DNA of 64,000 nt from Fistulifera solaris (taxonomy: Eukaryota; Bacillariophyta; Bacillariophyceae; Naviculales; Stauroneidaceae): NCBI GenBank assembly GCA_030295235.1, contig AP026134.1:1116001-1180000 (forward strand). Reading direction: 5' to 3'. Of the stretch, positions 21,092-30,927 are shown piece by piece. How positions within the stretch are numbered: the stretch's first letter is position 1; every line of letters starts with the position of its first letter. Under the pieces are notes generated by a model. The model did no database searches. It was not told the DNA's origin and was given only the letters and a program-made list of their open reading frames with translations. The translations under genes were made by a program, and so were the position numbers.

Positions 21092-22498
21092 GCTTTTCTG
21101 ATAACACAACCGAAGTTATATGGCGGCGAAACGTGTTTCTTACGTTCAGCTAAAAGGATTTTCGATTGCGATCTCCTCTTTGCGTGACGAGAACGCTAGA
21201 TTCGATACATTCAAAGAAAAACAATGAAATGAGTCTTCGGTTCAACGAAGAATTGTAGCACCGAAAAGTGTTTTATCTTTCTCTTCTTGAATTGCAAAAC
21301 GACGACGCACTATTTTGCCTGTTGCTATTGACTATTGAAGTCAAAACAACAAAGTTTTGTTCTACGTCACACAGAGAACGACACCAAGTGGCAAGCGGCA
21401 CCAACGCACAACAAACGGACGACATTGACCGTATTGCATGCGTTGCTTGCATGTTTTCGTTTGAACGATAACCTTATACGGAATTACAGGCTAACTAATA
21501 TCATTACTTAGTGCGTCGCCATTATTTGCACTCTGCACTATGAAGTGTGGTCGCATCTTAATTTTTCTTTTGACATTCGACTGAAATTTCCATTTTTCGT
21601 TTCATTTTGTCAAATATATACCAATCTCCAATCTGGCACTTCGCTGTGAGGAGGCTCTGGTTCTAGTTCTAGCTCTAGCGCCAGGTGCTGGTAGAAGTAG
21701 AGGGCAAGCTTGATGAGTGTCGGTCTCCAGAATTTCTGGACCAATCACCAATCTACAGATTTAACATGGTCCAGAATTTCTGGACCAATATACAGATTTG
21801 CTCTATGAGTAAATACACCGTTTCCAGAAATTCTGGATCTACCCAAAGTTTATGTATGACCAACAAATACACCATTTCGAAGAATTTTTGGAAAATCCCA
21901 GCATTTCTATATTACCAAATACATCGAGTCCAGAATCTGTGAACATACACAGAATTCCTGTATGATATTTAACATGGTCCAGAATTTCTGGACCAACATA
22001 CAGATTTGCTCTATGAGTAAATACACCGTTTCCAGAAATTCTGGATCTACCCAAAGTTTATGTATGACCAACAAATACACCATTTCCGAGAATTTTTGGA
22101 GAATCATAGCATTTCTGTATTACCAAATACATCGAGTCCGGAATCTGTGAACATACACAGAATTCCTGTATGATATATTTAACATGGTCCAGAATTTCCG
22201 GACCAACATACAGGTTTGCTCTATGAATACACCTCCTCCAGAATTTCTTGATTGCAGTCTAGACAGGAATTCTTTAGGATAAAATACACCGTCTCCAGAG
22301 TTTTTATGGATAGTTTTGGTTCTGTCATAGGGATAGGACATAGACTAAGTATGATAAACTCTCAGCTAATGTTTTTATTATACGACGAAATGCCGTTGTA
22401 CTGGTAATCGTAGAAAGTCGCAACAGTTCTTGTTTATGTCAGCTACATATAAACATCAAAGTAGCACTTTTATTGCTTTCTTAAAAGTTATGAACATA
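21092..22498. other. Intergenic region with tandem-repeat block
   Basis: It is AT-rich and non-coding. The right part, 21763-22310, is a 208-bp tandem repeat. No gene is supported. Confidence 0.5.
21763..22310. repeat. 208-bp tandem repeat, about 2.6 copies, with palindromes
   Basis: Units begin with aacatggtccagaatttc at 21763, 21971 and 22181, giving periods of 208 and 210 bp; the third unit is cut short. Each unit opens with GGTCCAGAA-T-TTCTGGACC, a perfect palindrome around one base. About 45 bp later it carries tccagaaattctgga, the reverse complement of that core. Copies one and two differ at few positions, so the duplication is fairly recent. Confidence 0.85.
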
Positions 22499-23617
22499 TC
22501 ATTTTGACCAAATAATGGGTACTAGAGGATGATCCCAGTCTGGCGTACCCCGAGGAACTTGAGATATCCAGTCCTGATAGCTCCAGACATCTTCCGCATC
22601 ACCTTCGTCAGTTCGTACTCGTACCGGAGCTCTGGCGTCAACGTAGGTAATGGCTATTGCCAAGCGATTGTGTTTGCCGGTGTTGGCATTGGCGCAATGC
22701 AGCGTCCAACCCGAATGTGCCGTCATGTCGCCCAAATCAAGTGGCATATAGTCGACAAAAGAATCCACACCATTATAATCGCGTTCGTATCTCTCTTCCA
22801 ATCGATTCCACGGTGAATCGGGATTCTTTGCACTCTCTTTGTAGGAATTCCAATAAGGGAGTGCAAAGTCGGAGTGTGACTTACTGCAGAAGACCAGGGC
22901 GGTTCCGTCCGCTGGAACGGCTTGCAATGGTATCCAAAACGTAATCAAGTGACTTGTATCAAACGGTGCCATACGCGCATCGACGTGCCATGGAGTCGGT
23001 CCGTCACCTGGTCGCTTCCAGAACAAGGCATCTTGGTAGAGTCGAACCGCAGGCACGTCCAGCAACACAGCGGCCGATTCGGCAAGAAGCTCGGCGATCT
23101 TTCGCACGTTAGGCAAATCGCGGTTGATGTGAAAGTATTGAAGAAATGGCAGGGAATTTGGTATACCTAAACGCCTCAGTTCCTTTTGACAAGCCTCAAT
23201 TGATGTACAGGATGCGGCAAGTGACGGCGAATCAGCGGCCACTTCTACTTTTTGTTGCCAGGCAAGTAATTCTCGCTTTTTGCAGTATTTGACAATCTCC
23301 ATCCTGAGTTCCTTTAACACATTTGCATCGAGTGTATTCCGTATAGCTGTGTGTCCATTGCGAGCATAGCTTAACTGTTCTGAAATACTGGGTAGTTTGG
23401 GACGTGAAGTCCGCAAAGATGGTGATTTTGGCCTTTGTTTGTTGCTGTTTCTGTGGAGCGGTTTTGGCGTCGCATTCGCAGACCTCGACTTTGTTGAGTG
23501 TAAAGACGATGCTCTCCTGTGTAGCCGTATATTGTCAGCGCTTGTCTTTGGGTTAAGATGGAAGGAAGAAGCTTGGAAGAGATGCACTAACAGTATTAGG
23601 GTGGTAATCATTCTCAT
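22499..23617 (-). CDS. Phytanoyl-CoA dioxygenase (PhyH) family oxygenase, probably plastid-targeted
   Basis: The protein has 372 residues from the ATG at 23617 and no intron. The leader MRMITTLILLVHLFQASSFH is a signal peptide with an S-F junction, the diatom plastid pattern. A basic, Ser-rich linker of 60 residues follows. The dioxygenase core has the iron motif PWHVDARMAPFD (HxD), the strand LITFWIPLQAVPADGTALVF and the distal His in DMTAHSGWTLHCANAN, followed by RLAIAITYVDA, whose Arg would bind 2-oxoglutarate. The layout fits non-heme Fe(II)/2-oxoglutarate oxygenases of the PhyH type. The substrate cannot be told from sequence. Its promoter side overlaps a T-rich stretch at 23649-23660. 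Confidence 0.85.
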   Translation of the reverse strand: MRMITTLILLVHLFQASSFHLNPKTSADNIRLHRRASSLHSTKSRSANATPKPLHRNSNKQRPKSPSLRTSRPKLPSISEQLSYARNGHTAIRNTLDANVLKELRMEIVKYCKKRELLAWQQKVEVAADSPSLAASCTSIEACQKELRRLGIPNSLPFLQYFHINRDLPNVRKIAELLAESAAVLLDVPAVRLYQDALFWKRPGDGPTPWHVDARMAPFDTSHLITFWIPLQAVPADGTALVFCSKSHSDFALPYWNSYKESAKNPDSPWNRLEERYERDYNGVDSFVDYMPLDLGDMTAHSGWTLHCANANTGKHNRLAIAITYVDARAPVRVRTDEGDAEDVWSYQDWISQVPRGTPDWDHPLVPIIWSK

Positions 23618-23970
23618 GATTGGCTACAGCAATAAAATTGTGTCGTTTTTTTTTTTTTGCGTTGTTGCTTCGTCGCTGGTGCGGTGTTGATCGTTGATGC
23701 CGAGGTCCGTGATCCGTGGTTGTGTGAGGCCGGCCAGACGGATGCTGAGCTTGACTATAGTAGACATGATCATATAGTATCACAGTGTAAGCAACCTTTT
23801 GTCTTGTACGGAGTATCTTTTTCACATCATTATTTATTTTTTTTTGTTTTTCTGACACCGGCCTTCCCATAAACCAAAATGGAATGAATGGATCTTCATC
23901 GTCATCAACGACCATTAAACGCGCTGCACTTACTATTCAAATCGCCTACTAGTAATATACAAGAAAGAAC
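23618..23970. other. Divergent promoter region between two dioxygenase-like genes
   Basis: It holds poly-T runs (23649-23660, 23828-23836). A 120-codon minus-strand frame (23553-23915) is low in complexity and overlaps the PhyH gene start; I do not support it as a gene. Confidence 0.4.
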
Positions 23971-24993
23971 ATGATTGAGTCGGGTTATCGTAGTGGAAAT
24001 CACATTATCGAAAGCAGAAACGATGTTAATGAGAAAGATCCTGTGGATCTTGTAACAATAGCCGTCGGACAGTTATTGTGGAATCTGCTTCTTGATCGGA
24101 AGCTTTCTACAAGTGGAAATGTAAATTGGCTTATCCTCAAGCGAGAGTATCCTTTGCTGTCTTCAGTTACACCACAAAAGCTAACAGAATTATTGATGGT
24201 TATTCGATCGATTGTCATTCTCGACGAAGAAATAGATGATAGAGTTGAGCAAGTGTTGGCGGATTACAATGGCGAAGTACTTGACGTTCGTCGCAATCTG
24301 ACGGATGAATTGTATCGATTGAGTCCTGCCCGTTTTCATGCGCACGTTGCTGATTTCAATGATAACCTTTCGTACTGTATGCAAACGACGCGAGGTTTCC
24401 CAGCAAATCCGAAAATGCTCACTGCAGATGAATGGGAACAAGAGATAGCTCGCTTTGAGAAAGCTGTGAAAGAGAAACTTGACTCTTGTCACATTCAAGT
24501 GCAGTCATCCTTTCTTAGAACAGTCAAGACGGTGGCTCAGCCGGCACATGTCGATTACTCCTGGAAAGTACTCAGTGAAAGGGCCGACGAACTGTGGCTT
24601 GCATTTTTCCCTCTCACCACCCAAGGCATGATCCTGCAACTTTGGCCGCCCCACAGATCACAAGGCTTGCTTGTATTTATACCACTGGGAAAGATGCTAC
24701 TCGTTCCTTCCGATACGATTCATGGTGGAGGTTTCCGTACTTTCTCTATTCAAAAACAGGGAAGTCACGGGGCACAAATTACGCAGACCGATGAGTGCGA
24801 CAAGGAAAATGTGTACGTTGGAAACATGCGATACCATCTTTACATTGCTACACATGGCAAATCGCTTCCGAAATTCGCTCAGAATGTATATACAGTCAAA
24901 GGCGATAAGCGTAGGGAATTGTCTCAGGTCTGCACCAATGCTCCTGGAGTCAATGAGAAAAATTCGTTGCTCATGAGGACTCTCTTTGAATGA
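23971..24993 (+). CDS. Orphan protein with double-stranded beta-helix (2OG/cupin-like) core
   Basis: It has 340 residues and no intron. I do not recognise a named family. The C-terminal half reads as a dioxygenase-like barrel: QPAHVDYSW gives a possible HxD iron motif near residue 193. ELWLAFFPLTTQGMILQLWP and GLLVFIPLGKMLLVPSD are consecutive beta strands. TIHGGGFRTFSI gives the distal His, and NMRYHLYIATHG is a closing strand with Arg. The N-terminal 150 residues are helical with two acidic patches. No leader is visible. The arrangement fits Fe(II)/2-oxoglutarate enzymes better than plain cupins, but the assignment is inference. It is transcribed away from the PhyH gene across a 353-bp spacer. 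Confidence 0.6.
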   Translation: MIESGYRSGNHIIESRNDVNEKDPVDLVTIAVGQLLWNLLLDRKLSTSGNVNWLILKREYPLLSSVTPQKLTELLMVIRSIVILDEEIDDRVEQVLADYNGEVLDVRRNLTDELYRLSPARFHAHVADFNDNLSYCMQTTRGFPANPKMLTADEWEQEIARFEKAVKEKLDSCHIQVQSSFLRTVKTVAQPAHVDYSWKVLSERADELWLAFFPLTTQGMILQLWPPHRSQGLLVFIPLGKMLLVPSDTIHGGGFRTFSIQKQGSHGAQITQTDECDKENVYVGNMRYHLYIATHGKSLPKFAQNVYTVKGDKRRELSQVCTNAPGVNEKNSLLMRTLFE

Positions 24994-25156
24994 GCGCTGA
25001 AGCAGTTAAGGACTTATATGACACTTTGACTGTCGTCGTCGTCGTCGTCGTCTTCGAGATTTGAAAGCATGGAAATGAGGACTAGTATTCGATAAAACGT
25101 GAAGGAATTGTTAACCAATGCATTGCCTCTTCGCTCAAAGATCAATTGTAAAGATG

Positions 25157-26006
25157 CTACGATGCTGCTCGTGTACATTGTTCTAAAATAATTTGAGTGG
25201 CTTCCACAATCGATGGACACACTCGTGTAGACCCTTCTTTCAATTTTCCTTCGTCACCGGCAAGGTACTTGCCCGTTTGTACTAATATTGCAGCTCCCAT
25301 ACCAGCATCAATAGCGCCTTGGATATCCTGCAAAGCATCGTCTCCAATCATACACGTCTCACTGAGGGGAATATCATCCACCGCAGTACTTTCAAAAAAA
25401 GCCCGACTTGGCTTGCCCATAACAACTGCGGAAATATTCGTAGTTGATTCGAGCGCTGTAACGAATGGACCAGGTCCTAAACTGAGTTCACCATCGACAT
25501 CGCGTAAATAGTTGGCTCGATGAATCGCGATGAGAGGACTTGGTTTCTTGGTATCGTGATCATCGTTGCGTAGTATCCGAAACGCCGAATTCAAGTGTTC
25601 ATAATTCAATTTAGAAGGAGCTAATCCAACAACAACGCAATCATGAGGGAGGATCGAGTGGCACATGGCCCACAAAGTCACGAACATCTTCCATGATGCA
25701 AAACGGCCGCAGGTTGTTTCTTTGAAGATAATTGCGTGTCGCCAAAACGCTGGTAATGAGATGTTCCGGCTCTACAGAGAATCCCATTGATGTCAATTGG
25801 TTTAAGAGCTCTTCCGATGACGACTTGGAAGTGTTGGTAAGAAACCGCACTTGAAGATTCGGATGAGATTGCAATTGTTGCACCGCTGCGAGGGCTCCCG
25901 GGATGGGCTTATCGCCAATATGGAGTGTCCCCGACAAATCCAGCAGAACAGCTCGGATACCAGTACTTCCTTGCTTGGGAAGTATGTTTGCTGAAGACGA
26001 AGTCAT
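25157..26006 (-). CDS. HAD-family phosphatase, HDHD2-like (frame break)
   Basis: The gene runs from the ATG at 26006 to a stop at 25157, about 282 residues once joined. Motif I is LLDLSGTLHIGDKPIPGA. The DxSGTLH variant instead of DxDGT is specific to HDHD2/LHPP-type enzymes. Motif II is FLTNTSKSS. The C-terminal motif is CMIGDDALQDIQGAIDAGM with QTGKYL after it. The frame changes at the CCC run (plus-strand GGG 25647-25649). One C fewer joins GHVPLDPP to HDCVVVGLAPSKLNYEHLN, which is the expected cap-domain sequence. HDHD2 relatives act on small phosphorylated compounds; the physiological substrate is unclear. No targeting leader is seen. Confidence 0.85.
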
Positions 26007-26332
26007 TTTTGCTCTATCAGGTATTTCTTAAAGGGGGCAGTTATCTATTTCAACGCGGCGCCCTTTCGCTTGTCGCAGAAATAATAATAACGAAAACGTA
26101 TCTTTTCTCGAGTCCCAGAAAAGCATGCATTATTCATTCACGTTTTCGACGTAATTGTCTGTCCCTCGTCGAGCCAACTGAAAACCAATCAAAACATCCA
26201 CCACGCGCGCCCATCACTCATCACATCAAAGAAAAAAAGAATCAGCACAACAAATAATAATAATAGTCAATCAAGTAATCATAGTTCCCTTCCGTTTGAC
26301 ATCACCGAAGCAGAAGATCGAGTAGTCCCGAC
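26007..26332. other. Divergent promoter region, HDHD2-like / S1-like genes
   Basis: No gene. An A-rich stretch with a short AAT run precedes the S1-like gene start. Confidence 0.4.
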
Positions 26333-28399
26333 ATGATAGCTGCGATTTTGTTTGTACTGCCCTATTTCACTATTCCGACGCACGGATTTGCCGTTGCTCC
26401 ATTCCAAGTGTGTTCTAAAAACAATTCGCTGATCTGTGCTGCTGTGAAACCCTCGTTTGTTCCGGAATATCGGGTCGAGGAAGAAGACGGGCAAGATAAG
26501 ACGATCGCTGAAGTGAGTAGTGTTGAGAATGACGCCCCAGCAAAACAACCAGCATCCAAGTCGAACGCAGAGTCGTGCAACGTCAAACCCATGTTTGCTG
26601 CCATGGAACCAGGGACTGTTGTTCAAATTCAAGTAGGCGATGTCAGTTTGGCTCGCAAGGCTTGGAAGAAACGCCGACGTTCCGGTTCACCGTTGTTGGT
26701 TCCTTGCAGTGTGTTGAAAGTCGACCGACAGTCCACGGTGCGATGGAACTTAATCTACTTGTTGGAAAAGTTCGGATCGAAACATGCGGCAGGGACTCGT
26801 ATCTCTCTGATTGAGTTAACGCGTCGCCACCGAAAGCATTTGCAGTCTTCTTTGACTCATCAAGCGACGGTCATGGGACACGAGACGGCCGGGGATCTTG
26901 TGCAGGCCTTGTTTCATAAGCAAGTGCAGGAATCGTATGGCGTCAAGTTGAACGTGGAAGATGACATGTTGTGGTTGGAAGCTCCAATTTCAAAGTTTCG
27001 TGCACAAAAGCGTGCGAATGGGGCGGCTGTTCTTCAATTTGAAGACGATATGGAAGACACGTTGTGTCACACCGGAATGGTACGCAATCGACGAATGGAT
27101 GAGACCGGCGATGCGAATAACAACAGCACGGCTTATCGATTGCAGCCGTTATCGGCAGCACTTCGCATCAACCAAGATGATGTAGATTCTGGGACAATCA
27201 AGAATGGAAGCTTTCATGCGGCAGTGGTGTTTGATTACGACAAGGAAGGAGATGCCGGATCGCCTTTATTGACTCTTTCGTTGAATCCTTCTCGTAATCA
27301 AGTGAGAGAGCGCCTCAAAATTGTGGATCGCTCACAGCAATTGATTCAGAATCCCAAACATTTACTGCATACTTTGGTTGTTGGACAAGGACCATTGCGC
27401 GGTAAAGTTCTTCGGTTTTTCAAAGGGGGAGCAATCATTGACTGCGGCGTTGGTCGCAAAGTGAATAGCAGAGGAAGTGCTCACCAGGTGGTTCGTGTAG
27501 AAGGTATTCTTCGCTTTAAAGACGCATTTGTTTCCGATGGCTCTGCTAGTAACTTTGAAGGGAGACAGCTAGGTGACAACGAGGATGACGACAGTGAAGA
27601 CGAGGAGGATGGAGAATGGGATGATCTGCTTACGATTGAAGATTTTGACGGAATGGACGAGGATGAAAGTGACCAAGACAACGCTTACGACGACTGTAGT
27701 GAGGATTACGATGGTCCGTCAGCGGAGCTTGGCAAAGTTTTCAAGCAGCTCGAAGAAGATGAAGACTTTGCTGATAGCGAAGACATCACCCACTTATTTG
27801 AAACACGCGCGGATGGGTCGATTGTTTATCAGGACCCAGAAAGTGGGGATGAGAAGCTTATTCCTGTGGACGATGAAGATGATGAAGGAGATGATGATGA
27901 AGAAGCTGCGTTCAAGGTAATCAGACGCAGCACTCAGCGTACAAAGAGAAGTGTACAGCAAATTTGGCCAGTGACTTCTAGTTTGCGTAGATCTGTTCGA
28001 CTATACATCGGAGACGAAATTGACGTTTACGTGAAATCCATCTCAAAACAATCTAGTCAGCTGTTGTTAACGATGGATTCTAGTATCCAGGGACGGAAAG
28101 CCAAAGACCTTAAGGACGAAGACAAAGTTCAAAAGAAGCTTACTCGATTAGCGAAACAAATAGGCGGCTTGCATAACATTGATAAGCTGCGCGGCCAAGA
28201 GCACTACGGTGTTGTCAAAGCAACATCGAATGCTGGTGACTGGTTGTATGTACAGCCGGATGTCGAGGGTCTTCCTGTCGGCGTTGCCTCTGTTTTGAGT
28301 GATCATGAGTTGCACGAGGGGGACAAGGTGCGAATACGAATTGAAGGCGTCGATGAAAATCGCGGTCAGCTAGCGATGCTGATACTGAATAAAATATAG
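26333..28399 (+). CDS. Plastid-targeted S1-like RNA-binding protein, acidic
   Basis: The 688-residue protein begins with the hydrophobic leader MIAAILFVLPYFTIPTHGFA; the G-F-A junction fits plastid import. Two stretches look like S1/OB-fold barrels: near residues 350-400 (PLRGKVLRFFKGGAIIDCGV, then VEGILRFKDAF) and near 555-590 (LYIGDEIDVYVKSISKQSSQ followed by LLLTMDSS). A third candidate is the C-terminal GDKVRIRIEGVDENRGQLAM. Between them is a strongly acidic region with runs of D and E. The N-terminal half contains ARKAWKKRRRSGSPLLVPCS, a basic patch. S1 proteins in plastids act in translation or RNA processing. The exact family is not recognised. Confidence 0.7.
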   Translation: MIAAILFVLPYFTIPTHGFAVAPFQVCSKNNSLICAAVKPSFVPEYRVEEEDGQDKTIAEVSSVENDAPAKQPASKSNAESCNVKPMFAAMEPGTVVQIQVGDVSLARKAWKKRRRSGSPLLVPCSVLKVDRQSTVRWNLIYLLEKFGSKHAAGTRISLIELTRRHRKHLQSSLTHQATVMGHETAGDLVQALFHKQVQESYGVKLNVEDDMLWLEAPISKFRAQKRANGAAVLQFEDDMEDTLCHTGMVRNRRMDETGDANNNSTAYRLQPLSAALRINQDDVDSGTIKNGSFHAAVVFDYDKEGDAGSPLLTLSLNPSRNQVRERLKIVDRSQQLIQNPKHLLHTLVVGQGPLRGKVLRFFKGGAIIDCGVGRKVNSRGSAHQVVRVEGILRFKDAFVSDGSASNFEGRQLGDNEDDDSEDEEDGEWDDLLTIEDFDGMDEDESDQDNAYDDCSEDYDGPSAELGKVFKQLEEDEDFADSEDITHLFETRADGSIVYQDPESGDEKLIPVDDEDDEGDDDEEAAFKVIRRSTQRTKRSVQQIWPVTSSLRRSVRLYIGDEIDVYVKSISKQSSQLLLTMDSSIQGRKAKDLKDEDKVQKKLTRLAKQIGGLHNIDKLRGQEHYGVVKATSNAGDWLYVQPDVEGLPVGVASVLSDHELHEGDKVRIRIEGVDENRGQLAMLILNKI

Positions 28400-28533
28400 G
28401 ACAAAAATAGTTCTGCTCTTATCAACATGTTTAACTGTATTGGCGATAAATTGCAGAAACGAGACCATAGAACGTTTGGTGCCGTAAGAGAAAGAATTGG
28501 TTTCGCAGACCATGTTGCTAAGCACATAGGCCC

Positions 28534-29621
28534 TTAATTCCCCCCACCATACCGTCTACGAGTAGTAGCAGTCGGATTATTGGAAGAATGTGCAGCAGAT
28601 GCAGAAGCAACCTCGTACCGTGCCGGAATTTGGTCGTTGTAAGCCATCCCTGCTGTTTCCTTTCGGGCACCTGGCCCACCGGGGCGCTGCTGATTGTTTC
28701 GTTTCACCGGCTTTTTCGACCTTTGACTGGGATCATCCTCATCCCAGATCTGTCCGAGTAATATGGATAGCAAGGTGCCGATGACACCGAATACGACCAT
28801 GACGATTCCTTGCCACGACGGGGACCGACTTTCCTTGATGAGGACCTTTTGCCGCCTGCGTTTCGTGTAAGATGTGACTTTCTGAATCATTGTTCGAACT
28901 CGTCTTCGCGTTTGAAAGTTTCCAAAATGAGACATTGTCAAACGATATTGGCCTTCTTGGTCTTTCACGGGTGTCAAGAACTCCAGCAGCGGATTCAGAG
29001 ATACAGCTGGAATATCGGCACTATTTGGAGAATTCTTTTCATCAGCCATTGCATTCTTGTCTTGAAAATAAACCGCGTACGAAATATAGTATCCTTCTTG
29101 ATCAGGGCCTTTGTATGTATTTGCATTCGTCTTGCTTTTTCTTTTTTTCCTTTGTTGTTGCGCGTATGATCATCTGTCGAAACTTTGTCGTCCGACACGA
29201 ACGATCCATCCTTTAACGTTCGGACGGGAAGCGCTTGAATGACTTGACTACGCGACACTGTCAATTTGGTTTGCTTTTTCCATCCAATTGGCTGTACGGA
29301 GATTAAACACTCTGTACTGAGGCAATTTACCTGTATATGAGCATTTCCATAACGGATAGCTCTGTAACCCATGTACGTCAAGAAAAGAAAGAATAACGTC
29401 GCCTGTGTCGTTCGTCGAAAGACAACACTCGAGCGTTGCCATGCTTGAACAATTGGGGGAGCCATTTGAATACCCGCCGCTGACCCATCGTTTGCTCCTT
29501 TGCTAAAAAGCCGTCCGACTCGATCAAACAAGCCTTGCTTACGACTTGTGCTATACGCATAAGGCCCGTTCGAAGAGCCAGTCGTAGGTAAAAAATCTTG
29601 ATTTCGCTTCTTGGCGAACAT
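28534..29621 (-). CDS. Orphan two-TM membrane protein (frame break)
   Basis: I do not recognise the family. It begins at MFAKKRNQDFLPTTG (29621) or at an ATG at 29681. The first membrane segment is ATLFFLFLTYMGYRAI. A central region (TKLTVSRSQVIQALPVRTLK) precedes a frame change near 29082-29084. One more T there joins KKDTIF to YAVYFQDKNAMADEKNS, and the new frame continues without a stop. The second half has a patterned stretch (LLEFLTPVKDQEGQYRLTMS), a very basic segment (RRRVRTMIQKVTSYTKRRRQ) and a second membrane helix (GIVMVVFGVIGTLLSILLGQ). The tail is Gly/Arg/Asn-rich and disordered. Two separate genes are possible but less likely, because the downstream frame stays open upstream of its first ATG. 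Confidence 0.55.
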
Positions 29622-30890
29622 GGTCTCAGATGTTACTTTCGCTCGTAATCGACAGGCTATCCAGTAAACGAAACAATGCATTCAAATTCAATGACAACTT
29701 TGCAGCGTTACGCAAGGCGCAAGCGCGCAAGGGTGATGAACGCATGAGCTTTTGTCATTTTCAGCATTTTCAGACCAACAAGAGATTCCTAATTCCAAGT
29801 TCATGGACGTCCGTAGGTCGTACGTCGTTAGTAGTCGTGAAGAGTAAAGAGTGAAGAATGAAGAAGCATCAAAACGAGAACTTCAAACGGTCAGACTTGT
29901 GGTTTTGTGGACAAGGGACAAATAAATAAATAACTCCACAGTAGAATGTACTATCCATGTTTGGCTAGGCTTTCAGCTTTCAGGCTTTCGGAATTTACGG
30001 AAACGCAACACCACAAGTTAGAGTGGAACACTGTCTATCTGTTTTTCCAACTAGATGAGTTTTGTAGCTCAATAATCGTAAGATCTCCATGCGTGAGTTG
30101 AAAGTTGAAGATGAAAGAGGCAATCAATCACACTTGCTTTTCTACATCCCTCTATTGATTAGACACAAGGAACTGTCCACACCCGTGACTCATGACCCGC
30201 AAATCATCTTCCGAAGCGATACTGCAAACCACCCAAGACAGGCAATTGTCCACTGAGGGCTCGGACAATGAGACGACCGAACGGACCCAAGACCCAAGAC
30301 GAATTGCAATTATGTGTGTCTCGCTTTGCCGGTTTTCATCCTTCCGGATGGTCGGAATCGAATTCCACTCACAACATCTGCAAGCCAAAGACATCGATCG
30401 TTTCACAGCTCACAGCATCAACTTTCTCATTCGATGTGAATGACGACTACAAATTGACCGTGAAATGCTGATCGGCATGATTAGTGATTTTGAAACGCCT
30501 TTTGTCGGGTACCGGTAATCGAGCAGAATGAGGCATCGATAAACGGCGACTTTTTCTTCTAAAACACGTAAGGCGAAAAAATGATGCTTTTCTTGTGCTT
30601 TGCGAGATGATTGCGTGAGAAAAACAAGTGTGAGATCACTATCGGGCTGCGATGACTGACAAGGTGTAACCTTGAGAGATCGACTATGCGTTCGCTTTTT
30701 GTTGGTGTCTCTTTTGAGCCATCAACATTCGATGGGTTTATTCTAAAGATGCAAGTTGGAAGAAATGATGTTTATTTGTGATTATCGAAGACTAGCGTGA
30801 CAAAAAAGAAATTATGTGATCGCTGTTGGGCTAAGATGATGACTAACAAGTTGTAACCTTCACGGATCTTGGCTTCTGTAGCGACACCGA
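29622..30890. other. Intergenic with a decayed copy of the HMG gene end
   Basis: No gene is supported in 1.27 kb. Between 30616 and 30725 lies a degenerate copy of the sequence that covers the 3' end of the HMG-box gene. Confidence 0.45.
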
Positions 30891-30927
30891 TTATGAGTTC
30901 ATTTCTTGTTGACGTTTCTTCTGAGCC
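30616..30927. repeat. Degenerate direct duplication over the HMG gene 3' end
   Basis: Copy one (30616-30720) and copy two (30796-30927) share blocks such as GATCxCTxTxGGGCT, GAxGACTxACAAG and TGTAACCTT, then GTTGxxGTxTCTTxTGAGCC. Copy two includes the stop and last codons of the HMG gene. Confidence 0.65.

Noticed and set aside
21763-22310. A CRISPR-like array
   Set aside because: The unit is 208 bp with near-identical content throughout, not short repeats with unique spacers, and the genome is eukaryotic.
23553-23915. A 120-codon minus-strand frame overlapping the PhyH gene start
   Set aside because: Low complexity, Asn/Lys/His-rich, created largely by a poly-T tract and overlapping a strong gene.
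28995-29049. Two separate genes for the two-TM orphan
   Set aside because: The downstream frame stays open and coding-like upstream of its first ATG, so a single gene with a frame break is simpler.
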